Of a stretch of 64,000 bases of DNA, positions 1 through 7,821 are shown in pieces (the first letter of the stretch is position 1; every line of letters starts with the position of its first letter). The notes under the pieces were generated by a model. The model worked only from the letters and a program-made list of their open reading frames with translations. It searched no databases and had not been told where the DNA came from. Made by a program: the position numbers and the translations under genes. This stretch comes from Bacillota bacterium (GTDB lineage Bacteria > Bacillota > Clostridia > Christensenellales > Christensenellaceae), in assembly GCA_023393165.1 (NCBI GenBank), contig JAEWMJ010000049.1, positions 1 to 64,000 on the forward strand, written 5' to 3'.

Positions 1-311
1 GCGGGCTTCCTGAACGAATTATTCTACCCTGCGTGCTCATGGCAACAATTTGTGGTGCAAGCGGGAAGCCTTTAGTCAGTCTATAATACCGGGCTCAAGG
101 CACCAAGTCATTTCGACCTTATCCGTACGAAAAGTATAGCACAAAGCACTGCAAAGGTTCTTTTCATTCTTTGTTGGTGCGCCCCGTAGGGCGCATGGGG
201 GTCTATAATGGAAAGTTAAGCAATAGACTTTGTCTATATGGTAGCTGGCGATAATCAATTGAAGTTACAAAGATCATGATTAATAAGCTTAAAATATACG
301 GAGGCCACTAA
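1..311. other. Non-coding left edge upstream of the HEPN-like cassette
   Basis: No convincing gene is seen here. A perfect inverted repeat, TGCGCCC-CGTA-GGGCGCA, lies at 178-195 and a TATAAT hexamer follows at 204-209, about 100 bases before the first start codon. No TTGACA-like box sits at a suitable distance, so a promoter is only a guess; the hairpin could be an operator. A second TATAAT is at 82-87, and inverted GGCTTCC / GGAAGCC copies lie at 4-10 and 64-70. The true left border of the A+T-rich cassette may be outside the window. Confidence 0.4.
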
Positions 312-1925
312 ATGCCGTTATATTTAAAACGCGATACAATTCGACTCTTTGAAGCAGGAGTAGAAGCAATAAGTCTAGCAGTTACTGCATTAGGGTTACC
401 AAGAAGATATGAAATCAGAGAGGAATCTTCAGAAAATGCTGTTGCCATAGGTTTGGCCGGTGTTTCTGCTGAGTTAATTATGAGTTCAATAATTGTACAA
501 GCACAAGGCGAAAAAGCCTTGCATTTGCCTTCTGGTTTTTACAAAACTGGAACTCGTATTGTTGATGATTTTAAAACGCTTATTAATTCTCAAATTCCGA
601 AGATGGTTTTTTTAACGCAAGGCGTTGCTAATCCTACAGAACACATTTCAAAAATATTAAACGCTGTATCAAAATTCAAGCTATTGACTAAATCCCGTGC
701 GGGTGGATTGCATGCAGGTAAAGGCCCCTCGCGGGATGTATGTATAGTTTGTGTAAATGATATAATTTCTTTCATAAAACTTCTTGGAGAGTCTACAAGA
801 ATTAAGCCATATACTGACTCTGCGCCACGAACTATTGAGATGACCAAGAGTTATGAATTGATTATTGACGACCTAATTAAAAAAGCTGTTGATTCAGCAT
901 CAGATAATGATAAATCAAATGTATTGGCATCTATTTATCTAGTTATACCTGAATTGCCCGATGAAGAACCGGACTGGTTTCCTGCATTTGAACGATTATG
1001 TATTGCCCCAAAAGATAATGATATATCCTTTTTACTCGATACTCTTGAAAAATCAAAATATGCCTCATTAATCAAAGTTTCGAAGTCAAAAGACGGAATA
1101 CCTGTCGTTGTTCAAAAAGATAACCCGTCCGCATTACCAATAGAACCACAATATTTAAAAAAATCATTTCATGATATTCGTGATCGATGGTATGCGGATA
1201 GAGGAAGTGCAAATGGAAGATTAGATCAAAAACAATTTGATCCACCTCCTATTGAATCTGCATATGAGATTTTTACTTTTCAATTTCATATATTGCAGAT
1301 TACACAAGATGAAAATGAAATGCTGTATGCAACAGACACTTGGCCTCTTATTGCTGCTAGTTTATCATATATCGGTACATTGGGACCTTATTGGTATTTC
1401 GTAAGGAAAACTTCTGACTTAGAGCAGCTAGAAAGTTATTTAGCTCGAGCCGAGAAAATAGGAGGACAAGCATTCAAAACCGGAATTCAAGAGTTTAAGA
1501 TAGGATTTGAATCAATTAAAAATAAAAATCCACTTTCGAAAAAAGTAAAATTTGTAGAAAGATTACTCAATACATATGAAAAAATCGAAGAAAAAAAAGT
1601 AACGCTCGAAAATCTTTTAAAGAAACATGAGCAGAAAGATAAACAATTGTGCCAAGAAGGGAAAATAGACTTGTGCAAAGTTGCGAAAGAAGAGTTACCC
1701 GTTGGAAATATGTTAGTTAAAATTGCAGAGGGGGGCTATACGTTTCTGAGTAATGAAAGCCGTACGTATTGGGTGCGAATTTTATGTGAGATCGCATCAG
1801 AACTTGACGATACACTAGGCCTTTTAGCTATTCTGAAGGTTCCTGAGCTTAATGTTGCTTATACTGCTGCAAGAAAGGCGTTTAGATTAATTGATTTTAT
1901 AAACTTTGGTCCTAAAATTGAGTAA
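312..1925 (+). CDS. Unrecognised 537-aa protein with HEPN-like RX4H motif, cassette gene 1
   Basis: I do not recognise this protein. It is the first gene of a three-gene, same-strand, A+T-rich cassette. The first ~165 residues look helical and end in SRAGGLHAG, which gives R129-x4-H134, the spacing of the catalytic motif of HEPN ribonucleases. Residues ~395-450 are highly charged and coiled-coil-like. No signal peptide or membrane segment is seen, so it is probably cytoplasmic. The ATG at 312 is fixed by GGAGG at 300-304. Gene 2 follows after 86 bases. HEPN domains are common in toxin-antitoxin and phage-defence proteins; a defence role is inferred from the motif, composition and cassette layout, not shown. 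The motif could be chance, since one R-x4-H in 537 residues is weak on its own. Confidence 0.7.
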   Translation: MPLYLKRDTIRLFEAGVEAISLAVTALGLPRRYEIREESSENAVAIGLAGVSAELIMSSIIVQAQGEKALHLPSGFYKTGTRIVDDFKTLINSQIPKMVFLTQGVANPTEHISKILNAVSKFKLLTKSRAGGLHAGKGPSRDVCIVCVNDIISFIKLLGESTRIKPYTDSAPRTIEMTKSYELIIDDLIKKAVDSASDNDKSNVLASIYLVIPELPDEEPDWFPAFERLCIAPKDNDISFLLDTLEKSKYASLIKVSKSKDGIPVVVQKDNPSALPIEPQYLKKSFHDIRDRWYADRGSANGRLDQKQFDPPPIESAYEIFTFQFHILQITQDENEMLYATDTWPLIAASLSYIGTLGPYWYFVRKTSDLEQLESYLARAEKIGGQAFKTGIQEFKIGFESIKNKNPLSKKVKFVERLLNTYEKIEEKKVTLENLLKKHEQKDKQLCQEGKIDLCKVAKEELPVGNMLVKIAEGGYTFLSNESRTYWVRILCEIASELDDTLGLLAILKVPELNVAYTAARKAFRLIDFINFGPKIE

Positions 1926-2011
1926 AATTTAAATATATGTGTATAAGCTAAAAAGCAATAATTAGAAGACCTAATAATGAATGCATATAGTTATATTAAG
2001 GAGGATAAAGA

Positions 2012-2668
2012 ATGTATCAGCAACTAAAGTCAGAAATCAAAGAAATTATCGAAATAGTAAATCAATGCCCGGAGACGTTGAAAGAAAAATGTTTTGAGCT
2101 ATTGCTTGAAAACTTCCTTTCATCAAATTCAATAAAAAACAAAACACGGAATGATTCGATTGTAGATCAATCAAATACACCTTTGGCTGCAAATGCAGTT
2201 GAAGTAGCGTATGCGAAAGAGATACCACTAAAGTCTGGATCTACAGAAGAAATTACCCCGAAAGATTTTCATGTAAAAATTCAACGATTTCTCTCTAGTA
2301 ACAATATAGATATTGCTGTGATTAATCAATTGTATTATAAAGAAAGTGGAAAGTTAATGCCGCTGTATGAAGCGCTAAAAAGCACTAAAATGGCCGAATG
2401 CCAAATTAGACTTGCTTTATTAACTGCATTTGAAAACTCATTTGAGAACGGTAATGGTGAAATGGTTTTTAATGGTGAAACAATTCGCCAAAGATGTCAA
2501 GATATGAAATGCTATGATGGTCCTAATTTTGCCAAGAATTTTAAAATTTCAGCAAGCCTGTTTGATAATTGGAACGAAAAATATGATAAAAAATCAGATT
2601 ATTCATTATCTCTTGAAGCGAAAAAAGAACTTGCAGCAATACTTACTGAATTAGCAGAAGGTGAATAA
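2012..2668 (+). CDS. Unrecognised 218-aa protein, cassette gene 2
   Basis: I cannot assign a family. The protein is charged, soluble and apparently helical. An N-terminal segment of ~35 residues (around CPETLKEKCFELLLENF) is separated by a polar stretch from a C-terminal module (residues ~85-215) containing the motif FNGETIRQRC followed by KCYDGPNF and ending in a helical tail. The start is clear: AAGGAGG at 1998-2004 lies 7 bases before the ATG. Its end overlaps or abuts gene 3, implying translational coupling, so genes 2 and 3 are probably made in a fixed ratio. It could be an adaptor or antitoxin partner of the two RX4H proteins; that is inference from position only. Confidence 0.65.
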   Translation: MYQQLKSEIKEIIEIVNQCPETLKEKCFELLLENFLSSNSIKNKTRNDSIVDQSNTPLAANAVEVAYAKEIPLKSGSTEEITPKDFHVKIQRFLSSNNIDIAVINQLYYKESGKLMPLYEALKSTKMAECQIRLALLTAFENSFENGNGEMVFNGETIRQRCQDMKCYDGPNFAKNFKISASLFDNWNEKYDKKSDYSLSLEAKKELAAILTELAEGE

Positions 2669-2669
2669 A

Positions 2670-3545
2670 TTGTCAAACGGCGAAATAGTAAATGTAATTA
2701 AAGATTTTCAAGAATCAATTAAGGCAGTACAAAGGCAAATTACAGCATTAAAATCTGATCAAATTACCAACAAAAATCAAAAAGATGAATTAAATCAATT
2801 GGCATCTTTTTGGTTTGAGTCTTTATCGAAAAAACTTTTGCCTTATGGAATAGATAAAGACATCATAGCGAAATATGATGATGCTTTTAAGTCGATTTTG
2901 AAACTATCGGTTAATAATAGCCGACGTTTATCATATTTAAAACAACTTCAGATAATTAGTAAATTTTTTACAGATGAAATCTTGATATTTATGCAAACAG
3001 ATGCTACAGAACCCTGCGACTTAGTAGAGAACGATTTTAGTGCAGAGGTAGTTAAGCTATTGGAAAAGGTTCCCGATAAAGAGGAAAATGAATATCTCAA
3101 AGAGGCGTTAGGTTGTTGGACGAGTAATTATTTAAAAGCTGCTGTGATTCTTGTGTGGTGTGCTGCTATAGACCGCATACATAAGGTAATTGAAAAAAAA
3201 GGTTTTTCTATATTTAACAATACATCTGCTGCAATGAAAGCACAAACCACCGGAAGATTCAAGAGATACAACAAAGACTATTGTGTTCAATCGATTAGCG
3301 AATTACGCATGGTTTTTGACAGCGATATACTTTGGGTTCTCGAGGGAATGAAAATGATTGATACAAATGAAAAGACTAGGTTAACAAGTTGCTTTGATAT
3401 GCGCTGTCATTCGGGACATCCTGGAGATGCACCAATAACAAAGTATAATGTACTATCGTGCTTTTCAGATATTATTGAAATTGTGCTTACAAACCCAAAA
3501 TTTTCAATAGCTAAGTTCACCCAAACAGTTGATATTCACGAATAG
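2670..3545 (+). CDS. Unrecognised 291-aa protein with C-terminal HEPN-like RX4H motif, cassette gene 3
   Basis: The third cassette gene. The C-terminal ~150 residues contain a helical block (LKAAVILVWCAAIDRIH) and then FDMRCHSGHPGD, which gives R-x4-H in the local context (R...C.GHP) typical of HEPN-like domains of uncharacterised defence-linked proteins. The N-terminal ~110 residues are charged and helical. I chose TTG at 2670, 6 bases after AGAAGGTG; a GTG at 2661 in the same frame would add three residues and overlap gene 2 by 8 bases. No membrane segment is seen. It is convergent with the acyltransferase gene and I see no strong terminator between them. Function is unknown; an RNA-cleaving toxin or defence effector is a hypothesis. 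Confidence 0.65.
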   Translation: MSNGEIVNVIKDFQESIKAVQRQITALKSDQITNKNQKDELNQLASFWFESLSKKLLPYGIDKDIIAKYDDAFKSILKLSVNNSRRLSYLKQLQIISKFFTDEILIFMQTDATEPCDLVENDFSAEVVKLLEKVPDKEENEYLKEALGCWTSNYLKAAVILVWCAAIDRIHKVIEKKGFSIFNNTSAAMKAQTTGRFKRYNKDYCVQSISELRMVFDSDILWVLEGMKMIDTNEKTRLTSCFDMRCHSGHPGDAPITKYNVLSCFSDIIEIVLTNPKFSIAKFTQTVDIHE

Positions 3546-3574
3546 GAATTGTAATATATTAACTGTCCATTATA

Positions 3575-3637
3575 TTTATAACCGGCAGATCTCGCTAATT
3601 TGTGATCTTCGCATAATCCATAAACCGGCTAAATCAA
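3575..3637. repeat. Imperfect direct repeat, copy A
   Basis: This stretch, beginning TTTATAACCGGCAGATC and ending near CTAAATCAA, matches 4848-4915 over its whole length with scattered substitutions and small indels (roughly three quarters of bases agree by eye). The two copies bracket the PlsC-like gene, lie in the same orientation and sit in non-coding DNA. Both contain a TCGCTAA core and a TATCCATAA / AATCCATAA block. Confidence 0.5.
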
Positions 3638-3662
3638 TAAACAGAATGAGTGCTTCAGAATA

Positions 3663-4457
3663 CTATGCGTTATAATAATCATTCATCATCTGTTGCATGG
3701 TGTTATGCGTATATTGTAAAAACAAGTTAACCTTTTTTGATTCATTTAAACCGGCTGCTTCAGGGACATCCGCAATACAGATCGGCTTTCCGATAATCAA
3801 TTCGATACGCTTTTTCTTTGGAAAGACGAAAACCATTGGCATAATGGGAACATCGTTTTTTACTGCAAAATAAAATGCGCCTTTTTCAAATGGGCGTAAC
3901 TCCCTGCTATAAGGCAGTATTTCTCCTTCCGGATAAAAAAGCAATCGTTTGGTCGTATGCTGAAGCATTTGATTCATCTGCATTGAAAATCTTTTAAAGT
4001 TCTGCATTTCTTCCGGCAACGGAACTCCGCGCATAACGCGAACCAAACCGCCGATTATAAACGCCTCAAAGTTATGCCTTAATGCTATAACATAAGCGGA
4101 ATTTGGAAAAAACGGATTCATCAGCATAAACGAATCGAGATTATGTACATGGTTTGCGACTATTACCGCCGCTTTTTTACGGATTAATTTCATATTTTGT
4201 CTGCCGATCACTCGAAATCCCCATTGAATTTTAAATACCAAAAATACAAATGGCATCCCAATAAACATCGCGAAAAAATACAGAAAACGTAAACCCAAAT
4301 TTTTTGTTATATATTCGTAATCTTTATTCAGTTTCAGTTTTATAGGCGCCCACATCCTTTCAGCCGGGCCCCTACGTCTTGCTTTTGATTTAAATAGCTG
4401 ACCGCTCTGTTGTTCTTCATCCTGATCATTCTGTTCCGTCTCATTGTAGCTATTCAT
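3663..4457 (-). CDS. PlsC-like 1-acylglycerol-3-phosphate acyltransferase
   Basis: Member of the PlsC/LPLAT family, which transfers an acyl chain to lysophosphatidate or a related lysolipid at the inner face of the membrane. Seen: the catalytic NH-x4-D block (NHVHNLD, H103 and D108), a YPEGE block at 175-179 equivalent to the family FPEGTRS motif, and a hydrophobic segment at ~58-76. The N-terminal ~45 residues are polar and acidic. I chose the ATG at 4457, with CGAGAGG upstream on the same strand; an in-frame GTG at 4541 would add 28 residues but has no ribosome site. The gene stands alone, so its substrate cannot be read from context, and PlsC itself need not be this copy. Direct repeats flank it. 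Confidence 0.8.
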   Translation of the reverse strand: MNSYNETEQNDQDEEQQSGQLFKSKARRRGPAERMWAPIKLKLNKDYEYITKNLGLRFLYFFAMFIGMPFVFLVFKIQWGFRVIGRQNMKLIRKKAAVIVANHVHNLDSFMLMNPFFPNSAYVIALRHNFEAFIIGGLVRVMRGVPLPEEMQNFKRFSMQMNQMLQHTTKRLLFYPEGEILPYSRELRPFEKGAFYFAVKNDVPIMPMVFVFPKKKRIELIIGKPICIADVPEAAGLNESKKVNLFLQYTHNTMQQMMNDYYNA

Positions 4458-4707
4458 ACAAATATTATTTTCCTCTCGTTCAAAAATATAGATAGAGAAA
4501 TAAGAATTATGTAAAGACAAATAATTGACACATATTACCACTGCTTATTGCCGTTCTTACATTATACAGTTGTATGATCAATATTGTAAGCATCTTTTCA
4601 AAGCCCAAATTATTAAATTTTTGATCCAATGGTATATTTTTTATCGGATTATTAATTTTATTTAACGAAAGCCTGTAAAGAGAATATAAAAAAGAACCAT
4701 AAGATAG

Positions 4708-4854
4708 CTTCTTGCTAGTTTACCCAGCAAGGAATTTGTAACAGATGACCAAGAACACACAGGTATTTACCTTAAGGAATTGGATATGATTTATAATAAT
4801 GATATAGTTTTAGCTGATTTTTATACTATAGTAACCTTCGAATTATGTTTATAA
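4708..4854 (+). pseudogene. Possible gene remnant, 48 codons without a start
   Basis: One frame stays open for 48 codons with protein-like composition (for example EHTGIYLKELDMIYNND) and stops at 4852-4854, right where the direct repeat begins. There is no plausible start codon and a TAG lies just upstream, so it cannot be a complete gene. I cannot name a parent family. It may be the decayed 3' end of a gene lost by rearrangement, or chance. Confidence 0.25.
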
Positions 4855-4915
4855 CCAGCAAATATCGCTAAATTAGCGAGCTACGCAGTATCCATAATCA
4901 GATGCCCTAAATCAA
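4848..4915. repeat. Imperfect direct repeat, copy B
   Basis: Partner of the repeat at 3575-3637, in the same orientation, starting TTTATAACCAGCAAATATC. It differs from copy A by substitutions and a few inserted bases. The pair is about 1.27 kb apart and encloses the acyltransferase gene. Confidence 0.5.
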
Positions 4916-5110
4916 CTTTATATTTGGCTAAATATGAATCCGTAAATGAAAGAGCCTGTATTGAAGCGCTCTCCGTATGTAAAAATACCATTAAAAAGCA
5001 GCAAAGCACCTCTATATTCTGCATACATTTATATAGAAATTTCTTGATATTGCCAATTGTTAACATTACAATAAACTCAGGAGATTATATGATTAGGGGG
5101 GACAATTCGT

Positions 5111-6691
5111 ATGATTCTTTTCAAAAACGCCAGCTTTATTACCTGCGAGCCGGGTCAAAACAAAACGTATGCCGCAATGGCGGTCGATAAAGGCCGCATC
5201 GCATGGATCGGCGACGAGGCGCCGGGGGAGTTTTCCGGCGCTACTGCCGTTGACCTTGGCGGCGCAACGGTGACGCCCGCTTTTGGCGATACGCACATGC
5301 ATTTTGAGTCTTTCAGCATGTTTGCAAATTCCTTTTTCGTGATGGACGCCGCCTCTCTGGACGAAATGGGGCAGGTCGTCCGCGCCTATGCGGAAACGAA
5401 CGCCAGGGACAAGGTGCTCTTTGGGTTCGGGTGCAGCGCGCACACGGTGGCTGAAAAGCGCCTGCCGCAAAAAAGCGATTTGGACGGATGGACCAGTCGG
5501 CCGCTGATCATTGTCAAGTACGACGGACATGCGGGCGTGTGCAACTCCGCGATGATGGCGACGCTTTCAAACGAGGTCTTAAACGACCCCGGCTGTCAAG
5601 CGGAAACAGGCTGGCTGTATCAGAACGCCTTTTTCAGCGGCGTCAACGAAGTCACCGCCAGGATTCCCGCCATGACTATTGTCGCGGGGTTATCCAAAGG
5701 CGCAGACAGCCTTGCCGGGGCGGGGATCGGCTTTGCGCATTGCGTGGAAGGCGTGGGGTTTCCAAAGGACATCGACGTCGATATGATGCGCATATTTTCA
5801 CCCGGCCTGCCCGTCGCGTTCCGGATGTTCTTCCAGACCATGGATATAAACGCGGCCAAAAAACGCAGGATCACGCGCGTGGGAGGCTGCTTCAAACTCG
5901 CGCTGGACGGCTGTTTCGGATCGCAGGACGCGGCGCTGAGCGAGCCGTATATTAATGACCCTGACAACAAGGGAATGCTTTTCTATACGCAGGAGCAGGT
6001 GAACGATTTTTGTATTCGCGCCAACCGCGCGGGGATGCAGATTGCGATGCACGCCATCGGGGACGCGGCGGTGGAGCAGGGGGTTACCGCTTACGAAGCC
6101 GCGCTGGCTGACTGCCCGCGGGATGACCACCGGCACGTGCTTATCCATTGCAGCCTGTGCACGCCCGGGCAGCTTGACCGGCTTGCCGCGCTTAAAATTT
6201 CAATCGCGTTGCAGTCGCCGACTATTATCTGGCCGCAGGAACCGGCCGAGTATCTGCGCGGTATCCTGGGCGACGAGCGCACCAAATCAATAAGCCCGCT
6301 CAAAAGCATACTGGACCGCGGGATTCTTTTGGGAGACGGTTCGGACGCCCCGGCTACATACCCCAATCCGCTGTACGGCATGCATTGCGCGGTAAACCAT
6401 CCAACGCCCTCCGAGCGGATTTCGCCGCTGGACGCGCTGATGATGCGTACATACAACCCTGCGTATATAACATTTGACGAAGCCAGCCGCGGCAGCCTCA
6501 CCGCAGGCAAGATAGCAGACTTTGTGGTACTGTCGGATAACCCGCTGGAGGTGGAGCCGGGCAAAATCAAGGATATTCAGGTGCTCGGCCTGTATCTGGG
6601 CGGCAAAAAGTACCGTACGAAGCTGAAAAACGCGGCCGGGCTGCTGCTTGCCTCGATTCCCCGCAGGCTTTTTAAAAAAAAGTTTATCTGA
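5111..6691 (+). CDS. YtcJ-type amidohydrolase (Amidohydro_3 family)
   Basis: A 526-residue metal-dependent hydrolase of the YtcJ/Amidohydro_3 family, usually acting on amides or cyclic imides of unknown identity. Seen: the HxH metal motif GDTHMHF (H62, H64), the GH...NS block (KYDGHAGVCNS), MHAIGD and IHCSL with further metal-binding histidines, and LGDGSDAPA supplying the catalytic aspartate. The length is normal. No signal peptide is visible, so it is cytoplasmic. The ATG at 5111 follows AGGGGGGACA. It is markedly G+C-richer than the DNA on its left, so it may have a different history from the upstream cassette. It stands alone and its natural substrate cannot be deduced. Confidence 0.88.
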   Translation: MILFKNASFITCEPGQNKTYAAMAVDKGRIAWIGDEAPGEFSGATAVDLGGATVTPAFGDTHMHFESFSMFANSFFVMDAASLDEMGQVVRAYAETNARDKVLFGFGCSAHTVAEKRLPQKSDLDGWTSRPLIIVKYDGHAGVCNSAMMATLSNEVLNDPGCQAETGWLYQNAFFSGVNEVTARIPAMTIVAGLSKGADSLAGAGIGFAHCVEGVGFPKDIDVDMMRIFSPGLPVAFRMFFQTMDINAAKKRRITRVGGCFKLALDGCFGSQDAALSEPYINDPDNKGMLFYTQEQVNDFCIRANRAGMQIAMHAIGDAAVEQGVTAYEAALADCPRDDHRHVLIHCSLCTPGQLDRLAALKISIALQSPTIIWPQEPAEYLRGILGDERTKSISPLKSILDRGILLGDGSDAPATYPNPLYGMHCAVNHPTPSERISPLDALMMRTYNPAYITFDEASRGSLTAGKIADFVVLSDNPLEVEPGKIKDIQVLGLYLGGKKYRTKLKNAAGLLLASIPRRLFKKKFI

Positions 6692-7176
6692 TAGTTTTTT
6701 TATGAATGTGCGGGTTTACTTGATTTTTGCCGCGGCTCCGGCAAAAGTACGGCGCGGCCTTGCCTTGCGTTCAGGAGCTTTGCATAAATTACCTTGCTGC
6801 CTGCTTCTACAAAGCATTCAATTTTCGTAAAAAAGTTGCAATGCCTGTTACTGCTGAAATTTTATTTGATTTTCAATCTTGTTTACATTTTGATGATGTT
6901 TATTATTTCTCGTTATGCTAAAATATGCCTGTAAAGTAAACGCTGATTCATTCGGAACGCTGTCTAGGCGGCAAACCCACCCCAAAAGCCTTCGCCTTTT
7001 CGGGGGACCCCGAGGACTTCGCGCCTTATTGTGTCGCTGAGATCCTTCGCTGTACTCAGGAGAGCTCTTGAAATAGCGCTGCTATTCCTACGATTTCTAT
7101 CCTTACAGGGGCGCAAAGCCTTCTCACCTATCCAACATCCCTCAATTAATCATCGTTTGCTAAAGAGGAAATAGGT
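6692..7176. other. Intergenic region with a dispersed structured repeat (family 1, copy 1)
   Basis: No gene is seen. From about 6960 to 7135 the sequence turns G+C-rich and structured: CCCACCCCAAAA at 6976-6987, a small hairpin closing on TTTTCGG, and CTCAGGAGAGC at 7055-7065. The same ordered landmarks occur, inverted and diverged, at 60050-60325. I read this as a copy of a dispersed non-coding repeat lying just upstream of the two-component genes. Promoter signals for those genes are not clear. Confidence 0.45.
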
Positions 7177-7821
7177 ATGAGCAGAATTCTGATCGTTGAA
7201 GATGACGAAGCGATTTCCGGCTTGATCGCACTCAATCTTGAGGCTGTTGGGCATACGGCAGTTACGGCAGGCGATGGAAACAAGGCGCTTGAAATCATAC
7301 AGAATGAAAAATTTGACCTGGTACTTCTTGATATCATGCTGCCCGGCATGGACGGATTCAGCCTTTTTCCGCACATCCGGGAGCATTCTTTTCCGGTTAT
7401 CTATATTACGGCCAAAAATGATATATCATCCATATTAAAGGGGCTTCGCGAGGCGGAGGACTATATTGTCAAGCCTTTTAACATACTGGAACTTTTAGCG
7501 AGGATAGAGAAGATATTGAAGCGGACGGGCGGGCTGCAGGAGGTGATCCGCATCGGCAGGGTTGCCATAAATGAAAAGAAACGTACCGTTCAGCAGGATG
7601 GAATCGAAGTTTCTTTAAAACCGCTTGAGTTTGACGTGCTGCTGATGCTTGCAAAAAATAAAAATATCGCGCTTACGCGTGAAAAGCTTTTAAACGCGCT
7701 GTGGGGGATTGATTATATGGGCGAATCGCGCACTGTGGACGTGCATATCGCCCAGCTTCGCAAGAAACTGGACATTACGATTGTCACAATGCCTAAAGTG
7801 GGATACCGGCTTGAAGATTAA
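7177..7821 (+). CDS. OmpR/PhoB-family response regulator
   Basis: Transcription factor of a two-component system. Residues 1-115 form a receiver domain with acidic pocket E8-D9-D10, phospho-acceptor D52 (LVLLDIMLPG), T79-A region and the KPF lysine. Residues ~120-214 form a winged-helix DNA-binding domain ending KVGYRLED. The receiver segment GLREAEDYIVKPF is one residue shorter than the usual GL..GADDY.KPF. The ATG at 7177 has an AGAGG ribosome site. The kinase gene begins inside its last codons, so the two are translationally coupled. The lipoprotein gene just downstream is a likely target or partner. The signal is unknown. Confidence 0.93.
   Translation: MSRILIVEDDEAISGLIALNLEAVGHTAVTAGDGNKALEIIQNEKFDLVLLDIMLPGMDGFSLFPHIREHSFPVIYITAKNDISSILKGLREAEDYIVKPFNILELLARIEKILKRTGGLQEVIRIGRVAINEKKRTVQQDGIEVSLKPLEFDVLLMLAKNKNIALTREKLLNALWGIDYMGESRTVDVHIAQLRKKLDITIVTMPKVGYRLED

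Larger units (their letters stand above)
4458..5110. other. A+T-rich intergenic stretch with a coding-like remnant
   Basis: No intact gene is seen. It contains the second direct repeat (4848-4915), a coding-like fragment (4708-4854), and a short inverted pair CTTGCT / AGCAAG around 4711-4731 that has no T-run. The composition is close to that of the 312-3545 cassette and unlike the G+C-rich amidohydrolase that follows. Confidence 0.5.

Noticed and set aside
76..258. A 60-codon minus-strand frame at the left edge
   Set aside because: Composition is not protein-like and there is no ribosome site; it runs across hairpins.
7709..7810. A longer N-terminus for the histidine kinase
   Set aside because: It would start inside the response regulator and has no ribosome site; TTG 7811 gives a normal pre-membrane segment.
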